DNA of 6,898 nucleotides, from the NCBI GenBank assembly GCA_035295985.1, contig DATHBT010000096.1:1-6898 (forward strand). Reading direction: 5' to 3'. The notes beneath the pieces are model-generated. The model saw only the letters and a program-made list of their open reading frames with translations, searched no databases and was not told the DNA's origin. The translations under genes and the position numbers were made by a program. Below, piece after piece: positions 1 to 6,015 of this stretch; the stretch's first letter is position 1; every line of letters begins with the position of its first letter. This stretch comes from JAIVGV01 sp035295985. GTDB lineage: Bacteria; Acidobacteriota; Blastocatellia; Pyrinomonadales; Pyrinomonadaceae.

Positions 1-18
1 CGCCGCACGCACCCACGG

Positions 19-306
19 ATGCTCCGCTACGCAGAATCCGACGGGGCCATTACCTTCGCGGTGCGCGTCGTCCCGCGCGCGTCGCGCAGCGGAATAGCGG
101 GCGAGCACGACGGCGCACTGCGCGTCCGAGTCGCCGCGCCGCCTGTCGAGGGCGCGGCCAACGAGGAACTCGTCCGCACGCTCGCCCGCGCCCTTGGCGT
201 AGCGCGCGGCTCGGTCGAGATCGTCGGCGGTCATCAGTCGAAGAACAAGCAGATGCGCGTCGCGGGCGTCGGCGTGGAGCAGTTGCTCGCGCTCGTCGCT
301 GTTTAA
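19..306 (+). CDS. DUF167 / UPF0235 (YggU-like) family protein
   Basis: Small 95-residue protein of the DUF167 (YggU/UPF0235) family, whose biochemical role is not established. The match is to the family pattern: a first strand with VVPRASRSGI (about residues 17-26), the conserved PPVEGAANEELV segment (about 41-52) and the GGHQSKNKQMRV segment (about 70-81), with the G-x-x-S-x-x-K spacing typical of the family. Length agrees with the usual 90-110 residues. The ATG at 19 puts the first conserved strand about 13 residues in, as in relatives. There is no clear ribosome binding site before it, and the frame stays open to the window edge, so translation coupled to an upstream gene or a slightly earlier start is possible. 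A promoter candidate for the next gene begins just after its stop, so it may not share a transcript with yebC. Confidence 0.88.
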   Translation: MLRYAESDGAITFAVRVVPRASRSGIAGEHDGALRVRVAAPPVEGAANEELVRTLARALGVARGSVEIVGGHQSKNKQMRVAGVGVEQLLALVAV

Positions 307-311
307 GGCGT

Positions 312-341
312 TTGCGGCGCGGAAAAAGCGCGTGATATATT
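312..341 (+). promoter_or_regulatory. Candidate sigma70-type promoter with extended -10 upstream of yebC
   Basis: TATATT at 336-341 is preceded by TG at 333-334 with one base between, giving a full extended -10 (TGnTATATT). A weak -35 (TTGCGG, 312-317) lies 18 bases upstream. The patch is AT-rich in an otherwise very GC-rich stretch and lies between the DUF167 stop and the yebC ribosome binding site. It would give a 5' leader of roughly 35-40 bases. Predicted from sequence only. Confidence 0.5.
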
Positions 342-385
342 CCCGCGCACTTCCAGAAAAACTTCCTCCTAAGGATCAGGCCAAA

Positions 386-1129
386 ATGTCAGGACACTCG
401 AAGTGGCACACCATCAAGCACAAGAAGGGCGCGCTCGACGCCAAGCGCGGCAAGGTTTTCACGAAGCTGATTAAGGAGATCACGGTCGCGGCGCGCACGG
501 GCGGCGGCGACCCGGACGCCAACGCGCGCCTGCGCAAGGCCGTCTCCGACGCGAAGGGCGCGAACATGCCGAACGACACCATCGCGCGCGCCATCCGGCG
601 TGGGACGGGCGAGGAGGAGGGCGTCAGCTACGAGGAGATCACCTACGAGGGCTACGGGCCGGGCGGCGTGGCCGTGATGGTGGACTCGATGACTGACAAC
701 CGCAACCGCACGGTCGCGGAGATTCGCCACATCTTCTCCAAGAACGGCGGCAACCTCGGCACCGCGGGCGCGGTCAACTGGATGTTCGAGAAGAAGGGCT
801 ACATCGTCGTCGCGAAGGACGCGAAGCCCGAAGACGAGCTGTTCGAGATCGTCACGGACGCGGGCGCGGAGGATTTAAGGGACGACGAGGATAACTTCGA
901 GGTCATCACAGCGCCCGACGACTTCGATCAGGTGCTCGAAGCGGTGAAGAAGGCGGGCGTCGAGCCGCAGGTCGCCGAGGTCGAGATGATTCCGAAAGAG
1001 TACAAGCGGCTCGAAGGCAACGAGGCCAAGCAGATGCTGAAGCTGATGGAGGCGCTCGAAGACCACGACGACGTACAGAAGGTCGCGTCCAACTTCGACA
1101 TCAGCGAGGCCGACATGGCCGGCGCGTGA
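386..1129 (+). CDS. yebC: YebC/PmpR/TACO1 family translation/transcription regulatory protein
   Basis: Full-length 247-residue member of the YebC/TACO1 family. The family was long annotated as transcriptional regulators (PmpR); related proteins are now linked to translation, including relief of ribosome stalling at proline runs, as with mitochondrial TACO1. It acts in the cytoplasm. The diagnostic N-terminus MSGHSKWHTIKHKKG is present, followed by KRGKVFTKLIKEI, then NMPNDTIARAIRRGTG (about residues 58-73) and the YEGYGPGGVAVMV strand (about 87-99). The rest matches the family through NEAKQMLKLMEALEDHDDVQKV near the C-terminus. The ATG at 386 is chosen over an in-frame GTG at 332: the family begins exactly at MSGHSKW, and AAGGA at 371-375 sits 10 bases before this ATG. 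The ABM gene follows within 16 bases, suggesting co-transcription. Nothing is truncated. Confidence 0.97.
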   Translation: MSGHSKWHTIKHKKGALDAKRGKVFTKLIKEITVAARTGGGDPDANARLRKAVSDAKGANMPNDTIARAIRRGTGEEEGVSYEEITYEGYGPGGVAVMVDSMTDNRNRTVAEIRHIFSKNGGNLGTAGAVNWMFEKKGYIVVAKDAKPEDELFEIVTDAGAEDLRDDEDNFEVITAPDDFDQVLEAVKKAGVEPQVAEVEMIPKEYKRLEGNEAKQMLKLMEALEDHDDVQKVASNFDISEADMAGA

Positions 1130-1145
1130 GGGAGTGTCCGACAAC

Positions 1146-1502
1146 ATGATCACAGTCGCTAATCGCATCTATGTGAAGCCGGAGTACGGCGAGGCTTTCG
1201 AGGCGCGCTTCCGCGAGCGCGCGGGGCTGGTCGATCAGATGCCCGGCTTCGTCTCGAACATGGTGCTGCGGCCCGTCAACGAGGGCGACCCTTACGTCGT
1301 CTTCACCGTCTGGCAGAGCCGGCAGGACTTCCTCAACTGGGTGCGCTCCGACGCCTTCGTCAAAGGCCACGCGCAGTCGGGCACGCTCCCGAAGGACGCC
1401 TTCGCCGGCCCGAACGTCCTCGAAATGCACGAGGTCGTGACGGACTCCTCGCGCCCCGAACTCGAACCCGAACCGCGCGGCGGCCCCTTCAGGATGCACT
1501 AG
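1146..1502 (+). CDS. ABM-domain protein, putative IsdG/HmoB-like heme-degrading monooxygenase
   Basis: 118-residue protein with one antibiotic-biosynthesis-monooxygenase (dimeric alpha-beta barrel) domain. The IsdG group of this fold opens heme to release iron using an Asn-Trp-His triad. Here N6 (in VANRIYV), W65 (in FLNWV) and H75 (in KGHAQSG) fall at nearly the same spacing as IsdG/IsdI residues 6-7, 66-67 and 76-77. Other typical segments are the MPGFVSNMVLRP strand (about 32-43), DPYVVFTVW (about 48-56) and GPNVLEMHEV near residue 90. The last 20 or so residues are rich in Pro, Glu and Arg and are probably a disordered tail. No signal peptide is seen, so it is cytosolic. The start at 1146 is preferred because GAGGGAG at 1128-1134, overlapping the yebC stop, is suitably placed; a GTG at 1134 would add MSDN but has no usable spacing. 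It probably forms an operon with yebC. Heme breakdown is a family inference; other ABM substrates are possible. Confidence 0.85.
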   Translation: MITVANRIYVKPEYGEAFEARFRERAGLVDQMPGFVSNMVLRPVNEGDPYVVFTVWQSRQDFLNWVRSDAFVKGHAQSGTLPKDAFAGPNVLEMHEVVTDSSRPELEPEPRGGPFRMH

Positions 1503-1509
1503 AAAGACG

Positions 1510-1548
1510 GAGGTTAGAGGCTGTTGAAGAAGTCCATGATCTAACCTC
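1510..1548. repeat. Inverted repeat with 9-bp perfect arms just after the ABM gene
   Basis: GAGGTTAGA (1510-1518) is exactly complementary to TCTAACCTC (1540-1548), with a 21-base spacer. It starts 8 bases after the ABM stop. No T-tract follows, so it is not a standard terminator; it could be a 3' mRNA-stabilising hairpin. The spacer begins GGCTGTTGAAGAAGTCC, which resembles sequence I associate with the ends of some transposable elements. That resemblance is from memory and weak. No transposase remnant is visible nearby. Confidence 0.5.
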
Positions 1549-1629
1549 TGAGTGTTAGTTCCTGCCATCGACCCTGTCGGCGAGCCGGACGGGCCGCGGC
1601 GTTGAAGATTTACCGGACACCGTCAACAC

Positions 1630-1664
1630 GTAAGGCCGCGCCTCGCGCGGCCTTACTCTTTTTT
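1630..1664 (+). terminator. Strong Rho-independent terminator
   Basis: An 11-bp perfect stem (GTAAGGCCGCG at 1630-1640 with CGCGGCCTTAC at 1646-1656) closes a 5-base loop, and a T-rich tail with six consecutive Ts (1659-1664) follows at once. The T-tract lies only on the plus-strand side, so it ends rightward transcription. It is about 130 bases after the ABM stop. It would end the yebC-ABM transcript and insulate the subtilase-MBL pair from it. Confidence 0.92.
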
Positions 1665-1965
1665 CCGCCGCGATCGGTAGATCGGGGGCGTGCCGCCACG
1701 TGAACAGTCGCCGGGGCCTGGGCCAAGCGGCTGTAAGTCCGTATTGACACCCGCAAGGAATGTAATTGTCAGCGCGGTGGGTTGGTGATAGAGTGCCGCG
1801 GTCGGAATGGTCGAGCGCCGTTCGGTACGGCCGCGCAGCTCCACTTCACCGTGGCGCGCACGCTTCACAACCTGACACGATAACCCCGCCGGGGCTGCCC
1901 CTGCTTGTACGAAGCCTCCCGCCAGTGCGACGCCCGCCGCCCCGCTTTAGCAAAGGAGTCAAGCC
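1665..1965 (+). promoter_or_regulatory. Leader/promoter region of the subtilase-MBL operon (no gene seen)
   Basis: About 300 bases between the terminator and the subtilase start contain no convincing gene; open frames here have no family-like features. Since a terminator lies upstream, the promoter for the two-gene operon should be here. TTGACA at 1744-1749 is a consensus -35, but there is no good -10 at 16-18 bases. TTGTCA at 1766-1771 with GATAGA at 1787-1792 (spacing 15) is a weaker alternative. TGACA (1745-1749) and TGTCA (1767-1771) form a small dyad that could be an operator. If either promoter is used, the 5' untranslated leader is about 165 bases or more, unusually long. A strong ribosome binding site, AAAGGAG at 1952-1958, ends the region 7 bases before the ATG. 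Confidence 0.4.
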
Positions 1966-4059
1966 ATGCCCAGAGGGAAGAGGAGTCGTCCGCTCGGAAA
2001 TGAGTTCCGCAAGTTCCAGCCCAAACTGCGGATGTTCGCCAACTGCGACTCGAAGGTGAATGCGCTGCGGGCCGAGCACGCCGCCGCCGTCGCCATGACC
2101 GAGACCTCGCAGGCGGCCAAGAACGTCCCGATCATGCGCGGCGACGACGCCGTACCATTGAAGAGGGGCGAACTGGGCAAAACGAGGGTCGGGAGACTGA
2201 AGAGTACCCCCTCGGACGTGCTCGCCAGCGTCTTCATTGAGACGCTCGACGCCTCCGTGAAGGGCCGCGGGCGGTTCCCCGGCCAGCGCGCACAGAAGGG
2301 GAACCTCATCACGGCGCGCGTCCCGCTCAGCCAACTCAAAAAGATCGCGGCGGACGAGAACGTACTGCACGTCGAACTCGGCGACCCGCTCACGGACCCG
2401 AACCCGGTCGTCCTCGCCGACAAGGTGAGCGAGCCACCCAGGCTGAGGTTCAAGGACGCCGCCAACCTCCCCGACGGCGAGGGCGCGCTCATCGGCATCA
2501 TCGACGTGCAGGGGTTCGACTTCTCGCACCCCGACTTCCTCGACGCCAACGGCAAGACCCGCTTCGTGCGTATCTGGGATCAGGGCGCGACGAAAGGCTC
2601 GTCGCGCCCGCACCCGAAAAGCCCGCCCGGCACTACCCAGTTCGACTACGGCGCCGAGTTCCGCCAGGAGCACCTGAACGCGGCCATCGCCAACTCCCCC
2701 CGGCTCGGTCTCCCGCCCTACGAGTTGGAGCGACAGACGCAGATGGTGCCGGGATCGCACGCCACACATGTGGCGAGCATCGCGGCCGGCAACCGCGGCG
2801 TGGCCCCGAAAGCCATGATTGCCGGGGTGCTCGTCTCCCTCCCGCCGGGCGATCTCGATATCCGCCGCTCCTTCTACGACTCGACGCGGATCGCCGACGC
2901 CGTCGATTACCTGATCGGCCTCGCGCGAGAACTCTCGGAGAAGCGCCGCAAGCCCGTCCCGCTCTCGATCAATGTGAGCCTCGGCACCAACGGGCACGCG
3001 CACGACGGGTCGAGCGCCGTCTCGCGCTGGATCGACTCGGCCATGTCCGTCCCCGGCCGCTGCATCTGCGTGGCGGCTGGCAACGCCGGGCAGGAGGCCG
3101 CCCAGTTCGAGGGCGACAGCGGCTGGGTGATGGGCCGCATCCACACGAGCGGGCAGATCCCGGCCCGCGGCCTTGTCAAGGATATCGAGTGGATAGTCGT
3201 CGGCAACGGGCTGATGGACTTGTCCGAGAACGAGCTGGAGATCTGGTACAGCCCGCAGGATCGCTTCGCCGTCCAGGTGCGCCCGCCCGACTCCGACGAG
3301 TGGATCGGCCCCATCGAGCCGCGGGAGTTTATTGAGAACCGGCAGCTCCGCGACGGCTCTTTCCTGAGCATTTACAACGAGCTTTACCACCCGTCGAACG
3401 GGGCCAACTACATCTCGATCTACCTCGCGCCGCTGCTCTCCGAGCAGGGCATCGTCGGCATCCCGGCCGGGCGCTGGACCGTCCGCCTTATCGGCGACGA
3501 GGTGCGCGACGGGCGCTACCACGGCTGGATCGAGCGCGACGACTCCCGCCCGCTCGGGCGCGTCGGGCCGAAGGAGGCGTGGCGCTTCCCCTCCTTCTTC
3601 TCGACCGCCTCGAACGTGGACGACTCGTCGGTCAGCTCGCTGGCCTGCGGCAACCGCGTCATCTCGGTCGCCAACCTCGACGAGCCGTTCGAACGCATTA
3701 ACGTCACCAGCAGCCAGGGGCCGACCCGTGACAACCGCAACAAGCCGGACACGGCCGCGCCGGGCACGAACATCGTCGCCGCCAAGGGCTTCGCCGGGCC
3801 GAAAGATCTGTGGGTGAAGATGACGGGCACGAGCATGGCTAGCCCGTTCGTGGCGGGCGTGGCCGCCCTGATGCTCGCCGCCGAGCCGAAGCTGACGGCC
3901 GCCCAGATCGAGGGCATCATCGTCCGCACCGCGCGCCCGCTGCCCGGCGGCGGCTTCAACTGGCACAACGGGGCCGGCTTCGGCCGCATCGACCCGGCGG
4001 CCTGCATCGCCGAGGCCAAACTGATTCACGAGCGGAAGGACAGAACCGGCCGCCGCTGA
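1966..4059 (+). CDS. Cytosolic S8 family serine peptidase (subtilase) with CspA-like jelly-roll insertion
   Basis: 697-residue subtilisin-family serine protease with a complete active site. The catalytic Asp is D180 (GIIDVQGFDFSHPDF), the His is H265 (GSHATHVASIAAG), the oxyanion Asn is N373 (VAAGNAG) and the Ser is S623 (GTSMASPFVAG). The His motif reads HATH instead of the usual HGTH. Residues 1-80 are basic and low in recognisable structure. About 83-140 resemble an inhibitor-I9-type propeptide, ending in ITARVPLSQLKKIA and ENVLHVELGDPL. The gap from N373 to S623 is 250 residues, against about 66 in subtilisin. The extra, strand-rich block (about 385-525, ending near RWTVRLIGDE and GRYHGWIERD) fits the jelly-roll insertion of CspA/B/C-like subtilases. 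No signal peptide or membrane segment is seen, so it probably works inside the cell, unlike most subtilases. Start: ATG with AAAGGAG 7 bases upstream. The MBL gene follows after 12 bases, so the two are surely one operon. The substrate is unknown. Family assignment is firm; the subgroup is less so. Confidence 0.95.
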   Translation: MPRGKRSRPLGNEFRKFQPKLRMFANCDSKVNALRAEHAAAVAMTETSQAAKNVPIMRGDDAVPLKRGELGKTRVGRLKSTPSDVLASVFIETLDASVKGRGRFPGQRAQKGNLITARVPLSQLKKIAADENVLHVELGDPLTDPNPVVLADKVSEPPRLRFKDAANLPDGEGALIGIIDVQGFDFSHPDFLDANGKTRFVRIWDQGATKGSSRPHPKSPPGTTQFDYGAEFRQEHLNAAIANSPRLGLPPYELERQTQMVPGSHATHVASIAAGNRGVAPKAMIAGVLVSLPPGDLDIRRSFYDSTRIADAVDYLIGLARELSEKRRKPVPLSINVSLGTNGHAHDGSSAVSRWIDSAMSVPGRCICVAAGNAGQEAAQFEGDSGWVMGRIHTSGQIPARGLVKDIEWIVVGNGLMDLSENELEIWYSPQDRFAVQVRPPDSDEWIGPIEPREFIENRQLRDGSFLSIYNELYHPSNGANYISIYLAPLLSEQGIVGIPAGRWTVRLIGDEVRDGRYHGWIERDDSRPLGRVGPKEAWRFPSFFSTASNVDDSSVSSLACGNRVISVANLDEPFERINVTSSQGPTRDNRNKPDTAAPGTNIVAAKGFAGPKDLWVKMTGTSMASPFVAGVAALMLAAEPKLTAAQIEGIIVRTARPLPGGGFNWHNGAGFGRIDPAACIAEAKLIHERKDRTGRR

Positions 4060-4071
4060 AGGAGAGGTTAA

Positions 4072-5421
4072 ATGAAGCTCACAGTCTTCCAGTCTGACAA
4101 AGGCGACTGCATGCTCTTGGAAGGCGGGGACGGGCGGCGCGTACTCGTGGACGGCGGGATGCGCGAGTCCTACTCCGAGCACGTCGCGCCCGCGCTCGGC
4201 AAGCTGCGGGCGAAGGGCGCGGCTATCGACGTGGTTTACGTCTCGCACATCGATCAGGATCACATCTCCGGCGTCCTCCAGATGATGGACGACGAGGTCG
4301 ACTGGCGCGTCCACGACTACCAGGTCAAGCACGGCAACCCGAAGCACAAGAAGCCCGGCGCGCCGCGTCCGCCGAAGGTGAAGCACATCTGGCACAACGC
4401 CTTCCACGAGCAGCTCAAGCGGAACGCCGGCGAGGTCGGGGACATGCTGGCCGCTTCAGCCGCGATACTCTCCGGGTCGGACGTGGGCGAGGTCAGGGGA
4501 CTGGCTTCGTCGCAGGCCGATCTGGTGACGAGTATCGCCGAGGCCATCCAGCTCTCGCGCCGCGTCAGCCCCGATCAGCTCGGCATCAAGCTCAACCACC
4601 CGGCCGGCGGAAGGCTGATGATGGTGCGCGACCCGCCGGGCGCGCCCGTCAAGCTCGGCGGCATGAGGCTGCACGTCATCGGCCCCTTCGAGGAAGACCT
4701 CGCCGAGCTGAGAAAGCAGTGGAACGAGTGGTTGAGGGATAACAAGGAGCGCCTCAAGAAGATTCAGGCCACCGCCGACGACGAGGCCGGGACGTTCTCG
4801 GTCCGCGAGATCGACGACCTCCTCCTGCCGAAGCTCGGCCAGGCGAAGGAGCTCGAAGCCCTCCTCCCGCTCGACTCCAAGCCCGTCAAGAAGCTCGGCG
4901 CGCGCAAGAAGGTCACCGTGCCGAACCTCGCCTCGCTGATGTTCCTCGTCGAGGAGCGGGGGAAGACGCTGCTCCTGACCGGCGACGGCCACCACAAGGA
5001 CATCCTCAAGGGCCTCGCCCACGTCGGCAAGCTGGACGCCGCGGGCGGCATCCACGTCAACGTGCTCAAAGTCCAGCACCACGGCAGCGAGCACAACCTC
5101 GACTTGCCGTTCTGCCAGAAGGTGACGGCCGACCACTACGTCTTCTGCGGCAACGGCGAGCACGAGAACCCCGATCTCGATGTCATCCAGGCCATCGCCG
5201 ACTCCCGCATCGGCAAGCCGAATCAGCTCAGCTCGAACGCGCAGGCCGGCAACCCCTTCAAGTTCTGGTTCAACAGCAGCCGGGCCGTGACGCCGAAGAA
5301 GGAGGCGAAGGCACACATGACGAAGGTCACGAACCTCGTCAACAAGCTGGCGGCCAAGAGCGGCGGGCGGCTCAAGTCACACTTTATAGAGGCGGGGCCG
5401 AGCTTCGTCATCAAGGTCTGA
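4072..5421 (+). CDS. ComEC-like metallo-beta-lactamase fold hydrolase paired with the subtilase
   Basis: 449-residue stand-alone MBL-fold protein, closest in motif style to the hydrolase domain of ComEC/Rec2. It starts with the strand pattern MKLTVFQSDKGDCMLL and LVDGG. The metal motif is H59-I-D61-Q-D63-H64, the HxDxDH variant common in ComEC-like proteins. The C-terminal half has NLASLMFLV, then LLLTGD (D305), VLKVQHHGS (H336, H337) and GEHENPD (H364-D368), in the usual order. IWHN (106-109) is a further motif I associate with this group. H64 and D305 are about 240 residues apart, longer than a minimal MBL domain; the insert includes a charged helical stretch around 200-240. No signal peptide or transmembrane helices are seen, so it is not a DNA-uptake channel; it is probably a cytosolic phosphodiesterase or nuclease, with unknown substrate. 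GGAG at 4061-4064 lies 7 bases before the ATG and just after the subtilase stop. ruvC follows after 29 bases. Confidence 0.92.
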   Translation: MKLTVFQSDKGDCMLLEGGDGRRVLVDGGMRESYSEHVAPALGKLRAKGAAIDVVYVSHIDQDHISGVLQMMDDEVDWRVHDYQVKHGNPKHKKPGAPRPPKVKHIWHNAFHEQLKRNAGEVGDMLAASAAILSGSDVGEVRGLASSQADLVTSIAEAIQLSRRVSPDQLGIKLNHPAGGRLMMVRDPPGAPVKLGGMRLHVIGPFEEDLAELRKQWNEWLRDNKERLKKIQATADDEAGTFSVREIDDLLLPKLGQAKELEALLPLDSKPVKKLGARKKVTVPNLASLMFLVEERGKTLLLTGDGHHKDILKGLAHVGKLDAAGGIHVNVLKVQHHGSEHNLDLPFCQKVTADHYVFCGNGEHENPDLDVIQAIADSRIGKPNQLSSNAQAGNPFKFWFNSSRAVTPKKEAKAHMTKVTNLVNKLAAKSGGRLKSHFIEAGPSFVIKV

Positions 5422-5445
5422 CGCGCGCCGGAAATGTTGTATAAA
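5418..5445 (+). promoter_or_regulatory. Candidate ruvC promoter, possibly giving a leaderless mRNA
   Basis: TATAAA at 5440-5445 (five of six consensus bases) lies 16 bases after CTGACG at 5418-5423 (four of six bases of TTGACA), overlapping the MBL stop codon. Transcription would start about at the ruvC ATG (5451), giving little or no leader. This fits the poor ribosome binding site of ruvC (AAAGG ending 3 bases before the ATG). It would let ruvC be made without the subtilase-MBL operon. Confidence 0.45.
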
Positions 5446-5450
5446 GGCAC

Positions 5451-6008
5451 ATGCTCGTTCTAGGGATTGACCCGGGGAGCGAGACGACGGGCTGGGGCGT
5501 CGTCGAGGGCGACGCGCGCCGCTGCAAGCTGGTTGACTACGGGACGGTGAAAGCGTCGGCGCGCGCGAGCTTCGCGTCGCGGCTGTTGAAGATCAGCGAC
5601 GGGGTCGAGGCGGTCATCAAGCGTTTCAATCCTGATGCGTGCGCCGTCGAGCAGGCGTTTTATGCCGTCAACGTGCAGACGGCGATCAAGCTCGGGCAGG
5701 TGCGCGGCGTGATCCTCGTCGCGGCGGAGCGCGCGGGGGTGGAGATCGCGGAGTACGCGCCGCGGCTCGTCAAGCAGACGGTGGTCGGCTACGGCGGGGC
5801 GGAGAAGCAGCAGGTGCAGGAGATGGTTCGCGTGCTGCTGGCGATGAAGGAGGTGCCGCAGCCGCACGACGCGGCCGACGCGCTCGCCATCGCCATCACG
5901 CACCTGCACCACACCTCGCCCGCCGGCCGCGCCGCCCAAGTCGCCAAGCTGCCGCCCGCGCGCCGGAAGCTCGAAGCCCTGCTGCGCGAGAATCCGCGCC
6001 GACGCTAA
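5451..6008 (+). CDS. ruvC: RuvC crossover junction endodeoxyribonuclease
   Basis: 185-residue Holliday-junction resolvase. As a dimer, RuvC cuts four-way DNA junctions symmetrically during recombinational repair, working with the RuvAB branch-migration motor. All four acidic metal-binding positions are present: D7 (LGIDPGS), E67 (CAVEQAFY), D140 and D143 (PHDAADALA). The YGGAEKQQVQEMV segment (114-126) and the TTGWGVV segment (12-18) are also typical. Family proteins are 160-190 residues, so this is complete; the last 25 or so residues form a basic tail (KLPPARRKLEALL, NPRRR). The ATG at 5451 gives the family N-terminus directly. The gene lies 29 bases after the MBL stop. It is close to yebC, as in many bacteria, but separated from it by the ABM gene and the subtilase-MBL pair. 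No ruvA or ruvB follows within the window. Confidence 0.97.
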   Translation: MLVLGIDPGSETTGWGVVEGDARRCKLVDYGTVKASARASFASRLLKISDGVEAVIKRFNPDACAVEQAFYAVNVQTAIKLGQVRGVILVAAERAGVEIAEYAPRLVKQTVVGYGGAEKQQVQEMVRVLLAMKEVPQPHDAADALAIAITHLHHTSPAGRAAQVAKLPPARRKLEALLRENPRRR

Positions 6009-6015
6009 GACACCG

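Noticed and set aside
332..385. Earlier GTG start for yebC, adding 18 residues
   Set aside because: The YebC family begins with MSGHSKW at 386, a ribosome binding site precedes that ATG, and the GTG lies in the predicted promoter.
1766..2059. Small plus-strand open frame overlapping the subtilase start
   Set aside because: Composition is Arg/Pro/Ser-rich without motifs, it overlaps the good ribosome binding site and start of the subtilase, and it has no convincing start signal.
1846..4407. Very long minus-strand open frame (853 codons) opposite the subtilase and MBL genes
   Set aside because: It lacks any recognisable domain, is dominated by Val, Ala, Arg, Asp, Leu and His as expected from antisense reading of GC-rich codons, and lies opposite a gene with a fully conserved catalytic triad. 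Long stop-free antisense frames are routine at this GC content.
4456..5316. Minus-strand open frame (286 codons) opposite the MBL gene
   Set aside because: Same pattern of low-complexity antisense composition, no family match, and the plus strand carries a clear MBL protein.
1966..5421. Calling the pair a complete AVAST type I system
   Set aside because: No STAND NTPase or other sensor gene is present in the window, and the protease is a jelly-roll subtilase whose equivalence to the AVAST protease cannot be shown here.
4072..5421. Calling the MBL protein the competence channel ComEC
   Set aside because: It lacks the transmembrane competence domain and has no membrane segments; only the hydrolase part is similar.
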